Notes: generated by a model from the letters alone, not told the origin. 64,000 nucleotides of DNA from Bacteroidales bacterium UBA1756 (GCA_002314795.1 DCHI01000007.1:1-64000); one strand, 5' to 3'; shown: positions 25,119-34,738, counted from the stretch's first letter. Numbers and translations: made by a program.

Positions 25119-26048
25119 ATGGAATTCTGGCTTGCCCCGTTGCACGGGATTACGAACTTTCATTTTCGGAATTGCCTTAACCGCCACGTGAAGAACCTTT
25201 CCGTGGCGGTTACGCCTTTTTTGCCGGTGGGAGCAACTTCGCAAATCAACGTGCGCCGTTGGGTAGATGTCGCCCCGGAAAATAACCGGTCCGGTGAGGT
25301 GATTCCGCAACTCATCGGAAACGAACCGACGCATTTCGTAGATACCATTCGGGAATTGCAAAAACTTGGATACCAACGTTTTAATTGGAATATTGGTTGC
25401 CCAGCCGCGCAAGTCGTTCGCAAACAGCGGGGCTGCGGAATTATGCCACATCCGGAGCGCGTGGAAGCGGTAGTCCGTCTTGTTACGCAAGAAACCGACT
25501 GCTGTTTTTCCATCAAGATGCGTTTGGGTTTGAAAAGTCCGGAGGAGGGATTAGCCATTTTGGAACGACTTCAGCCGTATCCTTTGGACTTTGTTGCCGT
25601 TCACCCTCGATTGGGCGTCCAGCAGTATGAAGGAAAACCCGACTTTTCGATGTTCCGGCGGATGTACGAAACCACGGGACAAAACCTTGTTTATAGTGGT
25701 GACATTTTTGACCTTTCATCCTATCAGTATTTGGTTGACCATTTCCCGAAGGTCCGGCAGGTGATGTTAGGTCGCGGAATTCTGAGAAATCCTTTTTTGG
25801 CAGAAGAATTGACGACGGGACAAATGCTTTCGGACGGCGAGCGGACGGAGCGGTTCGCCGCCTTTTATGCCGACTATATCCAAACGATGCAAGCGGCGCG
25901 GGGCGAGCACGGGACTTTGTCCATTCTCAAGGAGTTGTGGCACTATTTCGCTCACTTTTGCCAACTGTCTCCGGAGGCCTTGCAGGAGTTGCTGCGTATC
26001 ACTGATTTCAAGGAGTTTAACGAGCGTGCGGGAAAATATATCGGTTGA
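25119..26048 (+). CDS. tRNA-dihydrouridine synthase family protein
   Basis: FMN-dependent reductase of uridines in tRNA, 309 aa. It shows LAPLHGITNFHFR (FMN-binding start, like APM.G.T), WNIGCPAAQVVRKQRGCGIM with the catalytic Cys in GCP, SIKMRLGL, FVAVHPRLGVQQYEG with the active-site His, VYSGDIF and MLGRGILRNPFL. Length and pattern resemble the DusC-like branch; the modified position is not predictable. The N-terminus begins directly with the barrel, as in the family. Confidence 0.9.
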   Translation: MEFWLAPLHGITNFHFRNCLNRHVKNLSVAVTPFLPVGATSQINVRRWVDVAPENNRSGEVIPQLIGNEPTHFVDTIRELQKLGYQRFNWNIGCPAAQVVRKQRGCGIMPHPERVEAVVRLVTQETDCCFSIKMRLGLKSPEEGLAILERLQPYPLDFVAVHPRLGVQQYEGKPDFSMFRRMYETTGQNLVYSGDIFDLSSYQYLVDHFPKVRQVMLGRGILRNPFLAEELTTGQMLSDGERTERFAAFYADYIQTMQAARGEHGTLSILKELWHYFAHFCQLSPEALQELLRITDFKEFNERAGKYIG

Positions 26049-26084
26049 AAAAACGAGAACGGTATATTTTTTCTCCGTTATTGG

Positions 26085-27290
26085 TTAGTACAGCAATCCA
26101 AACATCCAAAGAGGAATCGTATTTCCGTGTCCGCATTCGATACCATCCTTTGCCACATAGCTTTCGGGAATGTCGCTGATTTGGTCAAATGTTTTACTCT
26201 TTCCTCCAATTTCAAATAGGTATTTCCCGTCAACCAATGCATCGCCCCGCTTTGGTAGTGTTACATCATAGACGGCCCCAACTTGGTTTAGAAAGAACGT
26301 TTCGCGGGCTGTGCCGACATCCGTCTTCGAGCTAAGTGCGTGGGCGAGATTGGTGTTGTCAAGCAGCACCTTTTCGGGTTTGGACAATTGTTTGTAACTA
26401 TTGGGCTTCTCTGCGATAAGGGTCAGCATTTTGGCGCGGTTCAGCGCGTACAACAGTTTAAGACAAAGGTCACGTGTAAGACAGAGTTCAGCACACAATT
26501 TGGATATGTTAGGCGTGCAAGGAACCCTTTCGGCGAGTGTCGCTAACATCTTCTTTGTTTTTTGTATGGTGCTGTATTCGATTTTTTCGGCTGACGGAAG
26601 GTCCAATTCAATCACCAAATCAGCCACCTCTTTCAAACGAATCAGGTAATCATCCCCAGAATCCTTGTAAAACGGGTAAAAGCCGCTGACTAAATAGTGA
26701 TCAAAATGTTCGAGAGGTCGGCACAATGACAGAACTCTCATAGCGACGTCCGTGTGGCTCTTTACGAGGTTTTCAACACTAATGGATTCTATCGGAGCGA
26801 TTCCTTCGAAAGCAAGGTATTCACGGAAAGAAAGTCCGGGAAGTGTGTACAGCGTCTGCCGTCTTGACAAGTCAGCCGTTGAGTTGTCAATTTCCAATAA
26901 AGAGGATCCGGTATATACAATTCGCAAGTCGGGATAGTTGTCATATATGTTTTTCAACGTCAGTGACCATTGTGGATACCTGTGTACCTCGTCAACAAAT
27001 AAGTCTTGAATCCCGTGCGAATTGGCATAATCGGCAAGGTCAATAAGACTGTGTCGTTGGAACCACAAGTCATCCAATGACACATATAAAGCCCGTCCGA
27101 GGTCATTGTATTCCGATTTAATGCGTTGTAATAGCATCGTGGTTTTTCCAACTCCACGAGCTCCTTTTATGCCAATCATTCGGACACCCCAGTTGATTTT
27201 TTCATACAAGAATCTCTTGTGTTTTAAAGATGTTCTTTCAATCTTTCGGCGATATGTTGCAATTAATGGCAGCAAGTCTTCCTGTGTCAT
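26085..27290 (-). CDS. AAA+ ATPase of the DUF4143 family
   Basis: 401-aa ATPase starting MTQEDLLPLIATYRRKIERT. Walker A is GIKGARGVGKTTMLL near residue 47, Walker B-like DLFVDEVHRYPQW, sensor-type YTGSSLL and the family signature ADLSRRQTLYTLPGLSFREY. A C-terminal winged-helix and DUF4143 nuclease-like region ends in LFEIGGKSKTFDQI (with E and K residues as in PD-(D/E)xK folds). The family is abundant in Bacteroidetes and archaea, with no settled function. The frame also opens at a TTG (27311), but that codon lies inside the -7 box, so the ATG at 27288-27290 is chosen. Two 33-bp-offset repeats lie upstream. Confidence 0.88.
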   Translation of the reverse strand: MTQEDLLPLIATYRRKIERTSLKHKRFLYEKINWGVRMIGIKGARGVGKTTMLLQRIKSEYNDLGRALYVSLDDLWFQRHSLIDLADYANSHGIQDLFVDEVHRYPQWSLTLKNIYDNYPDLRIVYTGSSLLEIDNSTADLSRRQTLYTLPGLSFREYLAFEGIAPIESISVENLVKSHTDVAMRVLSLCRPLEHFDHYLVSGFYPFYKDSGDDYLIRLKEVADLVIELDLPSAEKIEYSTIQKTKKMLATLAERVPCTPNISKLCAELCLTRDLCLKLLYALNRAKMLTLIAEKPNSYKQLSKPEKVLLDNTNLAHALSSKTDVGTARETFFLNQVGAVYDVTLPKRGDALVDGKYLFEIGGKSKTFDQISDIPESYVAKDGIECGHGNTIPLWMFGLLY

Positions 27291-27308
27291 ATCTATTATT
27301 TTAGTTTG

Positions 27309-27316
27309 CAAAAATA
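27309..27316 (-). promoter_or_regulatory. -7 box for AAA/DUF4143 ATPase
   Basis: TATTTTTG on the minus strand fits TAnnTTTG, 18 bp before the ATG at 27290. Confidence 0.55.
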
Positions 27317-27331
27317 CATTTTTTTAAGATG

Positions 27332-27383
27332 AAAAAGCGAAAATAGATATTTTTTTCGCTTTTTAAAAAGTGAAAATGGATGT
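27332..27383 (-). repeat. pair of 19-bp direct repeats, 33-bp offset, upstream of ATPase
   Basis: Copies at 27332-27350 (AAAAAGCGAAAATAGATAT) and 27365-27383 (AAAAAGTGAAAATGGATGT) differ at three positions and are offset by exactly 33 bp. They sit 15 bp upstream of the -7 box. Probable operator by position; the sequence differs from the repeats at the other two ATPase loci. Confidence 0.65.
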
Positions 27384-27390
27384 TTGGGCT

Positions 27391-27425
27391 AAAAAAAATG
27401 GGAAACTATAACTGTTTCCCATTTT
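27391..27425 (-). terminator. intrinsic terminator after etfA
   Basis: Perfect 12-bp arms 27395-27406 and 27414-27425 (AAAATGGGAAAC / GTTTCCCATTTT) with eight T on the minus strand. Confidence 0.9.
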
Positions 27426-27445
27426 CTATTCGTAAGAAAAAATCT

Positions 27446-28453
27446 TTATTTCTCTTTGATTTCTTTTTGCAAACGTTCGTTCAGCAGCGGAACGACTTTT
27501 GCAAAATCGCCGACGATACCGAGATCGGAAACACCGAAGATAGGTGCGTCTTTGTCTCGGTTGATGGCGATGATGAGGTCGGATTCTTCCATACCGGCGA
27601 GGTGCTGGATGGCTCCGGAGATACCGATGGCGAAATAGAGGTCCGGACGGACGGTTTTGCCCGTTTGTCCAACCTGAACGTCGTGAGGCATAACGCCGGC
27701 GTCAACCATAGAACGGGAGGAAGAAACTTGTGCGTTCAGTGTTTCTGCGAGGGCTCCCAATTTGTCGAAACCTTCTTTGCACCCGACGCCACGACCACCG
27801 GAGACCAGAATTTTGGCTTCGGTGATGTCTTTCTTACCCTTGTTTTCTTTCACCTTCTTGACGAGTTTTACGGCAAATTTGCTGGCGTCAAAAACAGGTT
27901 TGAACTCTACGATTTCACCCTTGCGTGAAGCATCGCGGGACATTTTCTGCATAACGCCCGGACGAACGGTTGACATCTGCGGACGGCGTTCGGTACACAT
28001 AATGGTTGCCATCAGGTTGCCACCGAAAGCGGGACGTGTCATCATCAATTCCTTTTCTTCTGAGATTTCCAACTTGGTACAGTCAGCGGTAAGACCGGTA
28101 GCCAAACGAGCGGACAATCTCGGGCCTAAGTCGCGGCCGATGGTTGTTGCACCAAACAGAATGATGTTGGGCAAGAACTTGTCGGAAATCTGTGCAATGG
28201 CTTGGGAATATTGTTCGGTCAAATAGTCCTTCAGTTCGGGGCAGTCAGCGAAAACGACTTCGTCAGCACCGTACTCGATAAGGGTTTGACATTGGTTCTT
28301 GATGTTGTGGCCAAGGAAGATGGCAACGACTTTTTCGCCCAGGATTTGTGACAATTCGTGGGCCTTGCCGAGCAATTCGAGTCCAACGGGTTGAATGACG
28401 CCGTCTCTTTGCTCAACGAATACGAATATATTTTTATAGTTTGATTTATCCAT
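27446..28453 (-). CDS. etfA: electron transfer flavoprotein, alpha subunit
   Basis: FAD-binding subunit of the EtfAB electron carrier that passes electrons to or from the acyl-CoA dehydrogenase encoded two genes upstream. 335 aa, with the N-terminal ETF fold (NIFVFVEQRDGVIQPVGLEL) and the C-terminal FAD domain: ILVSGGRGVG, SRSMVDAGVMPHDVQVGQTG, GISGAIQHLAGM and AINRDKDAPIFGVSDLGIVG. The order dehydrogenase-etfB-etfA with small gaps matches butyryl-CoA dehydrogenase operons of anaerobes. Confidence 0.96.
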   Translation of the reverse strand: MDKSNYKNIFVFVEQRDGVIQPVGLELLGKAHELSQILGEKVVAIFLGHNIKNQCQTLIEYGADEVVFADCPELKDYLTEQYSQAIAQISDKFLPNIILFGATTIGRDLGPRLSARLATGLTADCTKLEISEEKELMMTRPAFGGNLMATIMCTERRPQMSTVRPGVMQKMSRDASRKGEIVEFKPVFDASKFAVKLVKKVKENKGKKDITEAKILVSGGRGVGCKEGFDKLGALAETLNAQVSSSRSMVDAGVMPHDVQVGQTGKTVRPDLYFAIGISGAIQHLAGMEESDLIIAINRDKDAPIFGVSDLGIVGDFAKVVPLLNERLQKEIKEK

Positions 28454-28465
28454 AGTTGAACCTCC

Positions 28466-29251
28466 TTAAATGATGAATTTTTCTTTCAGTTTGGCGATAA
28501 TGAGTTCGACGGCTTCTTCCGGGGTAACGTCATAAACGGCACCGGCAACCTTTTGCGGTTTGGTGAATGATTTTTTCACACGGGTAGGTGAACCATTGAG
28601 ACCGAGTTTCATTTCTTCGACGTCAATCTTGTCGGCGTTCCAGATTTCAATTTCCTTGCTGTCGTATGCGTCAATAATACCTTTGACGGTCATATAGCGA
28701 GCTTTGAATGCGGAGGCCAAAACGGTGAGAAGGGCGGGCGTGTGGACTTCCAACATTTGGTAGCCATCTTCGTCTTCCTTTTTCACAGTCAGTTTGTCTT
28801 TTCCGTCGTATTCAACGCCGGCGACGTAAGAAATCATCGGAGTGTGAAGGTGTTCAGCGATTTGCGGACCCACTTGAGCGGTATCTCCGTCGATGGCCTG
28901 ACGTCCGGTGATGACGAGGTCGTGTTCGATGTTACGGAGTGCGCCGGCGAGCGCGTTGGATGTTGCCAAGGTATCGGCACCGGCAAATTTGCGGTCGGTG
29001 AGGAGGATGGCACGGTCAGCGCCCATAGCCATAGCTTCACGGAGAATGGCTTCGGCCTGCGGAGGTCCCATCGTGATGACGGTGACGTGGGCACCGAATT
29101 GGTCTTTCAATTGGAGGGCCACTTCAAGGCCTCCCTTATCATCGGGATTCATAATGCTCGGAACGCCATCACGAATCAACGTACCGGTTGCGGGGTTGAT
29201 TTTGATTTCGGTCGTATCCGGAACCTGTTTGATACAAACTACTATTTTCAT
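28466..29251 (-). CDS. etfB: electron transfer flavoprotein, beta subunit
   Basis: 261-aa partner of EtfA. Motifs: IVVCIKQVPDTTEIKINP at the N-terminus, MNPDDKGGLEVALQLKD, and VITGRQAIDGDTAQVGPQIA, the nucleotide-binding signature loop. It lies 12 bp upstream of etfA and 40 bp downstream of the dehydrogenase. Whether this EtfAB carries the second, bifurcating FAD in the beta subunit cannot be decided from these motifs alone. Confidence 0.96.
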   Translation of the reverse strand: MKIVVCIKQVPDTTEIKINPATGTLIRDGVPSIMNPDDKGGLEVALQLKDQFGAHVTVITMGPPQAEAILREAMAMGADRAILLTDRKFAGADTLATSNALAGALRNIEHDLVITGRQAIDGDTAQVGPQIAEHLHTPMISYVAGVEYDGKDKLTVKKEDEDGYQMLEVHTPALLTVLASAFKARYMTVKGIIDAYDSKEIEIWNADKIDVEEMKLGLNGSPTRVKKSFTKPQKVAGAVYDVTPEEAVELIIAKLKEKFII

Positions 29252-29291
29252 ATCTTTTTTTTAATTTTCAATTTTCAACTTTCAATTTGGA

Positions 29292-30431
29292 TTAAGCGAA
29301 CAATTTCGCGGCGATGACCATTCTTTGGACTTCGCTGGTGCCTTCGTAAATTTCAGTAATCTTGGCGTCGCGCATCATTCTTTCAACCGGATATTCGCGG
29401 GTGTAGCCGTAGCCACCGTGGAATTGAACTGCCTTGGTAGTTACTTCCATTGCGGTTTCAGCAGCAAATAGTTTTGCCATTGCGGCGTCAGCGGAGAAAG
29501 GAAGGTGCATATCTTTCTTATAAGAAGCGGAACGAACCAACAGACGAGCGGCTTGAACCTTGGTTTCAAGGTCGGCCATTTGGAACTGTGTGTTCTGGAA
29601 TTTAGCGATGGATTTGCCAAACTGTTTACGTTCTTTGGTATATTTTACGGTTTCGTCGATGGCGCCTTGTGCGATGCCGAGTGCCTGTGAAGCGATACCG
29701 ATACGGCCACCGTCCAAGGTCATCATAGCGATTTTGAAACCTTTACCGAGTTCGCCGAGAAGGTTTTCTTTCGGAACTTCGCAGTTTTCAAAAATCAATT
29801 CGCAGGTTGCGGAACCGCGGATACCCATCTTTTTCTCTTTTTTACCGATGCTGAATCCCTTGAATCCTTTTTCAACGATGAAAGCGGAAATGCCCTTCGT
29901 GCCTTTGGACTTGTCGGTCATAGCCATAACTACGAAAACGTGTGCTTCGCTGGCGTTGGTGATGAAAATCTTGGAACCGTTGAGAATCCATTTGTCACCG
30001 GCGTCAACAGCGGTCGTTTGCTGCATTGCTGCATCGGTACCAGCGTTGGGTTCGGTAAGACCAAATGCTCCAATCCATTCGCCAGAAGCGAGTTTCGGAA
30101 CATACTGTTTTTTCTGTTCTTCCGTACCGTGCTCCATAATCGGGGCGATACACAGGGAGGTGTGAGCAGAAACAACGACACCGGTTGTAGCACATACGCG
30201 TGAAAGTTCTTCCACAGCCATAGAGTACATTTGGTTCGTTCCGCCTTGTCCGCCGTATTCAACGGGAACCGGAATGCCCATCACACCGAGTTTGCCGAGT
30301 TTTTTCACGGTTTCTGTCGGAAATTTCTCTTCTTCGTCAACTTCCGCTGCAAGCGGCTTGACTTCGTTCTCTGCAAATTCGCGAATCATCTGCAGGAACA
30401 ATTCTTCTTTTTTTGATAAACTGAAATCCAT
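29292..30431 (-). CDS. acyl-CoA dehydrogenase, short-chain (butyryl-CoA type)
   Basis: 379-aa flavoenzyme. FAD-binding motifs ATTGVVVSAHTSLCIAPI and AFGLTEPNAGTDAAMQQTTA, the WILNGSKIFITNA strand, and QFHGGYGYTREYPVERMMRD. The catalytic base Glu lies in ITEIYEGTSEVQRMVIA, the position used by short-chain (butyryl-CoA) dehydrogenases. Co-transcription with etfBA supports crotonyl-CoA reduction in butyrate formation, and a 4-hydroxybutyrate dehydrogenase gene lies 6 kb away. A -7 box is at 30567-30574. Confidence 0.93.
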   Translation of the reverse strand: MDFSLSKKEELFLQMIREFAENEVKPLAAEVDEEEKFPTETVKKLGKLGVMGIPVPVEYGGQGGTNQMYSMAVEELSRVCATTGVVVSAHTSLCIAPIMEHGTEEQKKQYVPKLASGEWIGAFGLTEPNAGTDAAMQQTTAVDAGDKWILNGSKIFITNASEAHVFVVMAMTDKSKGTKGISAFIVEKGFKGFSIGKKEKKMGIRGSATCELIFENCEVPKENLLGELGKGFKIAMMTLDGGRIGIASQALGIAQGAIDETVKYTKERKQFGKSIAKFQNTQFQMADLETKVQAARLLVRSASYKKDMHLPFSADAAMAKLFAAETAMEVTTKAVQFHGGYGYTREYPVERMMRDAKITEIYEGTSEVQRMVIAAKLFA

Positions 30432-30566
30432 TTCTTTTGTTTATTATGTTTTAATTTAGTGAGCAAAAAAAGGCACACAAGAAAGCACGTTTGTTTGCAG
30501 AAATAAATTCTTTAAAAAAACTTTGCATTTGTTTGTCCTATGTGATTTATTTGCATAAAGCGGCTG

Positions 30567-30574
30567 CAAAAGTA
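30567..30574 (-). promoter_or_regulatory. -7 box for acyl-CoA dehydrogenase-etfBA
   Basis: TACTTTTG on the minus strand fits TAnnTTTG, giving a leader of roughly 130 nt. Confidence 0.55.
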
Positions 30575-30762
30575 AGAAAAAAAAGTCAATGTTCTACCAT
30601 CTTTTTAACCCTTTCAACCAACAAGAAAAAAGCGGATTCTGCAATGTGACACGCCCGTTCGCGAGTATGTCGATGTAATAAACTTATGTCAAATAAAACT
30701 ATTTCAAATCATTTTATTTCAAATAAATCTGCCTTTCACACTTTTGTGTCCCCAACAAAAAA

Positions 30763-30796
30763 AAGTCGTGTCACTTCATTCATAGCAACACGACTT
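30763..30796 (-). terminator. intrinsic terminator after C25 protease gene
   Basis: Perfect 9-bp arms 30763-30771 and 30788-30796 (AAGTCGTGT / ACACGACTT), followed on the minus strand by a T run. Confidence 0.8.
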
Positions 30797-30818
30797 CTAT
30801 TATTGAAATCCGGTACAA

Positions 30819-33800
30819 CTATTTCCGGATGATGACCTTTTCGGTGAAACTCTGTCCGTCGCGGGTGCAGACCTTGACAAAATAGATGCCGTTGGTCAGG
30901 TCGCGAACGGAAATCTGTGTCGTTTCCTGTGTGGGAACCACTTTGTGAACAAGACTTCCAACCGCGGAATAGATGTGAATTTCTTTGATGTCGGAACCTT
31001 TGATGTTCAAAGTGCTGCTTGTCGGATTCGGGAAAATCTCGAATGCATTGGCCTTGTGGTCTTCTACGCCCGTGTTGAGTGAGCTGTTGACCGTGTTGGA
31101 AATTCCTGATTCGCCACCCGTGCAGATGGTCTTGACCGCGTATGAGTAGGTGACGCCGACAACAGCGCTGGCATCGGTGTATGAGTTCGTCGGGGTGGTT
31201 GCGATGGCATTTCCGTTACGATAGATGCGGTAGGCGATGGCATTTTCAATCGCATTCCAAGTAAGTCCAATCTGAGTGGAAGAAGCGGTGGCCGTCAGTC
31301 CCGTAGGAACATCGCAGGTTTCAACCGGCACGTCGCCAATGGTAACACAACTGGGCTCGGAAGCCGGTGACTCGATGGTTTCCGTACAGTTGTAAACAAG
31401 TGTATAACAGTAGGTTCCGTCTGGAACATTGTTGTCCGTGTAAGTTCCGCCGGTGAGGTTTTCGGCAATCAGTTCACCGTTTCTGTAAAGGTTGCAAGTT
31501 TGTCCTACGACGGATTGTCCGCTGATGACGATGTCATCCACACAGAAAATGTACTGGTCGTTGGAAACGCAATGGATGGCGACGTATTTGGCGTTGGCAG
31601 GAACCGTGTAAGTGTATTGTGTCCAAGTGGTTGTGGTAGTAGTGGCGCTGCTGTTCAGGTTGATGAAGTCGCTTGCGCTGTTACCGCTGGTGGAGTAGGC
31701 GGCATAGAATCGTTCGGTGGAATATTGGCTGGAGTAGGAGCGTGCATAGAACGAGAAGGTGAAAGGAAGGGTGAAGTTAAGTTCTGGACTGATCATCCAG
31801 TCGTCGTTTTGTGGATTGGAACCCCAGTAGCTACTGGAACGAGCGTAAGCGTCGGCGAAGTATTTGTCACCGGAGTGCGCTTCTACGATGCCGGAGCCGG
31901 TCATCTGTTCATCATCCAAAACGATGAAAGCCATCGGAGAACCGGCATTGGTGTAACTGACGTTTTGGAAAGTTCCGGTATTGGCACCGTCACCGTCGAT
32001 GTAGGTCCAGCCGATGGTACCGGCGGAGTTGATGGTGCCGTAGGTGTGACCTTCGGCATCGTCGGTCAATGTGATTTCTGTTACGGTGGATTCGTCATCC
32101 CAACTGATGACGACATTGTTACCGTTAGCCGTAGCGGTGACTCCCGTTGGAGCGGTGCAGTCGCTGCCGAGTGCAGTAAGAGTGAATGTGCCGTTCCACG
32201 TATTGCCGCCGAGGGTGGCCGTCCAGCCCAAAGTGAAAATGTGTCCGGTGGTGACGGAGGCATCTACGGAAACTTGGAACTCGTTGTTCATTGCGGCGGT
32301 GCCGTTCAAGGCAGCCATAGGAGCAGCGTACCCCGTTCCGTCAATGATGGTGAGCAACGGATCATCGCAGGAAATGGTGACGGTGGCATATTCCGTAGTG
32401 GCAACGCCGCCGATATTGGCTACTGTGAGCGAAAGGAATGGCGTTTCGCCGGCATTGACAACGGCAGGCGTGTGGTCGGTGAGTGTGAGGTAAGGAACAT
32501 TGCTGGCCGTGCAGTTGATCGTTTCGTAAATGGTAGTGGTGTTGAATGCGGTAACGACCAGGAGAGCTTCGCCCGGCGTAAGTCCGTGCGTGATGGAAAC
32601 GTTTCCGGATGCATCCGTATAAGCACTGAAATAGTTGCCATTCTGTGAGATACAAACGAGCGCATCCTCCACCGGCGTCCCGTTGACCGTAACGGTCGTG
32701 GTAAAGGGAACGCCTTGCATCACGGCGCGGTTGGAAAGGGCGAGGGCATCCGGCTGTTTGGTTCTCAACTGCAAGGAAGCGTCTCCAAAAGTGGTCCACG
32801 TCTGGAAGGTTTCCAAATCGCTGGAAGTGCTGCTTTCGGTCAACCCGAGGTTGAAAGCGTTAACTACGATGGAGCCCCAGTGCGTACGTTGCTCGTTTGT
32901 GTTGATTCCGCTTTGTCCGGAATATTGGTTGTAATTAAAACCGCCGACCAGAATATCATAGAAATAGTCCTGACCACGCTGCGGAGGAGTCCACGGTTGA
33001 TTGATGGTGGACATCAGGGTGACGACAGCGCCACCGTTTTCTTTTTTCAGCCACGCTTCAGCGAAACAGTCGCCGCCACTACGGTTGAACTTGCCGTTCA
33101 CGCAAGCCACTGACACGATGAATGGAAGTTTGTCACCGTTGGTGGAAGAATTAACGTTGGTATTGCTGTAATTGGTTGTTACAAAATAAGTTTCATCGCC
33201 GTGTCCACAATATGCGATGGTGGAAGCGCCGGCATTGACGTGCGTAGCCAACGTGCTGGCACTGGCATTGTCACCATAGTTGCCGTTTTCAGTGTTGTAG
33301 GTGAATGGATCCAAACGTTCAGAATAAATACGTTGAACGTGGACGTAGTCGATTTCGTTATCGTCACCGCTGCCGCTACCTTCCGAAGAACCAATCCCGA
33401 TGAAGGTTTCGCGCCAGTTGGCATCCATATTCGGATTCTTTTCATAGTTGATGGCCTTGTTCACCTGAACCAGTGCTTGGGCATTGGAACTGCACGAGAA
33501 ACGTCCGATGGCGATGTCGGGATAGTTGTCGTTCCCGGCTACACATCCCATCTTCGGGTCGGTAGGAGCGGATTCTCCGTCCACACTGATGGTGTTTGAT
33601 TTGATGTTGTCCCAGTCACCGAAAAGTTGTACATACATCAGATTGTTGTTGCTGCTGTAAGCAGTTGCGATGCTGCTTGCAACATTGGTGTTGTTGCTAA
33701 CGACCTGTTTGGTCACGTTGTAGCCCATCTCTTTTTTCCACTGGATGTACGTGTCGGCGGCACTTTCGTAGGTGGAGGTGGTATAGACGAGAATGTCGCC

Positions 33801-34541
33801 TTTTTCACCTTGTGCGAGGGCGTCTCTATTGGGTTCGTAGTTCAAAAAGAGACTTTTGTACATAGCGACGGCCTCTCTGCAAGGACGTGCCGACGCATTT
33901 ACCAACGGGTTGGTCGCCGCACTTGCGTTTTCTTCCAAAGTCACCGTAACCTGACGGAAGAAACGTACGGTGCGAGTCACGGGATTGTAATGGAACGGAT
34001 AGAAATGAACCGTCGTACCACGAACGTCACGAACGATGAAAGGACTTTCCATTGTGACGATGTTTTCTTCCATTGACGGATAAAATTCGTTCTCAATGGA
34101 TTCCGGATCAATATGGTAAGGAATCTCTTCCGGATTTTGGTTCCGATAAATCACGCCGCGAGAGGGAAGAATCGGATTGTCAACGGTGAATTCTACGACG
34201 TCTGAGACAAAAATGTGTGCCACCGAAACATTCTTGTCGGCAGGCAGTTGAATGGAGGCACTCACGTAGGGGAGTTCCGCCCATCCCTTCTTTTGGGAGA
34301 CGGTGGAGGAAGCGAAATTGATTTTGCTGTACGTGGTGCCGTTCTTTACAACATCAACAACTTCAACGTTATTGATGGCAAATGAAATTTGATATTCTCC
34401 AGGATTGGGCTGGGCAAAAGAAGTCGTGTATGGCTTTTCTGCCAAGTGTTGAGAAAAATTGTTGGAGAAGGAGACAGGACTTTGCGCTTGTGAGATTAGT
34501 AGGAAAAATGCGCAAATCAGAGTGATGAAAAAACGTTTCAT
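30819..34541 (-). CDS. gingipain-like C25 cysteine protease with T9SS sorting domain
   Basis: 1240-aa secreted protease. Signal peptide (FITLICAFFLLISQAQ), then a gingipain-type propeptide region and the C25 catalytic domain: GDILVYTTSTYESAADTYIQ, STIAYCGHGDET with the catalytic His near residue 445 and FIVSVACVNGKF with the catalytic Cys near residue 478, then GGAVVTLMSTINQPWTPPQR. Next come Ig-like segments, a choice-of-anchor J (cleaved-adhesin-like) domain around residues 830-1010 (WTYIDGDGANTGTFQN ... DDWMISPELNF), a fibronectin type III-like domain (LTWNAIENAIAYRIYRNG) and a T9SS sorting domain (FEIFPNPTSSTLNI ... NGIYFVKVCTRDGQ). Cleavage specificity (Arg or Lys) cannot be read. -7 box at 34575-34582. 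Confidence 0.93.
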   Translation of the reverse strand: MKRFFITLICAFFLLISQAQSPVSFSNNFSQHLAEKPYTTSFAQPNPGEYQISFAINNVEVVDVVKNGTTYSKINFASSTVSQKKGWAELPYVSASIQLPADKNVSVAHIFVSDVVEFTVDNPILPSRGVIYRNQNPEEIPYHIDPESIENEFYPSMEENIVTMESPFIVRDVRGTTVHFYPFHYNPVTRTVRFFRQVTVTLEENASAATNPLVNASARPCREAVAMYKSLFLNYEPNRDALAQGEKGDILVYTTSTYESAADTYIQWKKEMGYNVTKQVVSNNTNVASSIATAYSSNNNLMYVQLFGDWDNIKSNTISVDGESAPTDPKMGCVAGNDNYPDIAIGRFSCSSNAQALVQVNKAINYEKNPNMDANWRETFIGIGSSEGSGSGDDNEIDYVHVQRIYSERLDPFTYNTENGNYGDNASASTLATHVNAGASTIAYCGHGDETYFVTTNYSNTNVNSSTNGDKLPFIVSVACVNGKFNRSGGDCFAEAWLKKENGGAVVTLMSTINQPWTPPQRGQDYFYDILVGGFNYNQYSGQSGINTNEQRTHWGSIVVNAFNLGLTESSTSSDLETFQTWTTFGDASLQLRTKQPDALALSNRAVMQGVPFTTTVTVNGTPVEDALVCISQNGNYFSAYTDASGNVSITHGLTPGEALLVVTAFNTTTIYETINCTASNVPYLTLTDHTPAVVNAGETPFLSLTVANIGGVATTEYATVTISCDDPLLTIIDGTGYAAPMAALNGTAAMNNEFQVSVDASVTTGHIFTLGWTATLGGNTWNGTFTLTALGSDCTAPTGVTATANGNNVVISWDDESTVTEITLTDDAEGHTYGTINSAGTIGWTYIDGDGANTGTFQNVSYTNAGSPMAFIVLDDEQMTGSGIVEAHSGDKYFADAYARSSSYWGSNPQNDDWMISPELNFTLPFTFSFYARSYSSQYSTERFYAAYSTSGNSASDFINLNSSATTTTTTWTQYTYTVPANAKYVAIHCVSNDQYIFCVDDIVISGQSVVGQTCNLYRNGELIAENLTGGTYTDNNVPDGTYCYTLVYNCTETIESPASEPSCVTIGDVPVETCDVPTGLTATASSTQIGLTWNAIENAIAYRIYRNGNAIATTPTNSYTDASAVVGVTYSYAVKTICTGGESGISNTVNSSLNTGVEDHKANAFEIFPNPTSSTLNIKGSDIKEIHIYSAVGSLVHKVVPTQETTQISVRDLTNGIYFVKVCTRDGQSFTEKVIIRK

Positions 34542-34574
34542 ATTATTATTGTGTTTTGTTTTTCAAAAAGCGGG

Positions 34575-34582
34575 CAAAAGTA
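34575..34582 (-). promoter_or_regulatory. -7 box for C25 protease
   Basis: TACTTTTG on the minus strand fits TAnnTTTG, 33 bp before the ATG at 34541. Confidence 0.6.
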
Positions 34583-34738
34583 CAACAAAATCTTCAATAA
34601 TGATATGAAAAATTCAGAATTAAAATGGTGATTTTCAGTTTGTTGATAAAATACGGAAGATAAAAGTCTGTTTTTCGCTATCCCTATAGCAGCACCAAAG
34701 AGTTCCCCTCAAAAAATTCCACCCTTCTCCCCTTTACA

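Larger units (their letters stand above)
30432..30818. other. gene-free interval with promoter and terminator
   Basis: No ORF is supported. It holds the -7 box of the dehydrogenase operon (30567-30574), a degenerate stretch GCAATGTGACACGCCC (30642-30657) resembling the dispersed palindromic repeat seen at 20153, 38068 and 41606, and the terminator of the C25 protease gene (30763-30796). Confidence 0.6.

Noticed and set aside
26085..27290. ATPase as a transposase helper or part of an insertion sequence
   Set aside because: No terminal inverted repeats, target-site duplication or partner transposase is visible; the family is a stand-alone AAA+/DUF4143 protein.
31500..32648. 382-codon open frame on the plus strand
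   Set aside because: Lies entirely antisense to the C25 protease, with composition typical of a reverse-strand shadow.
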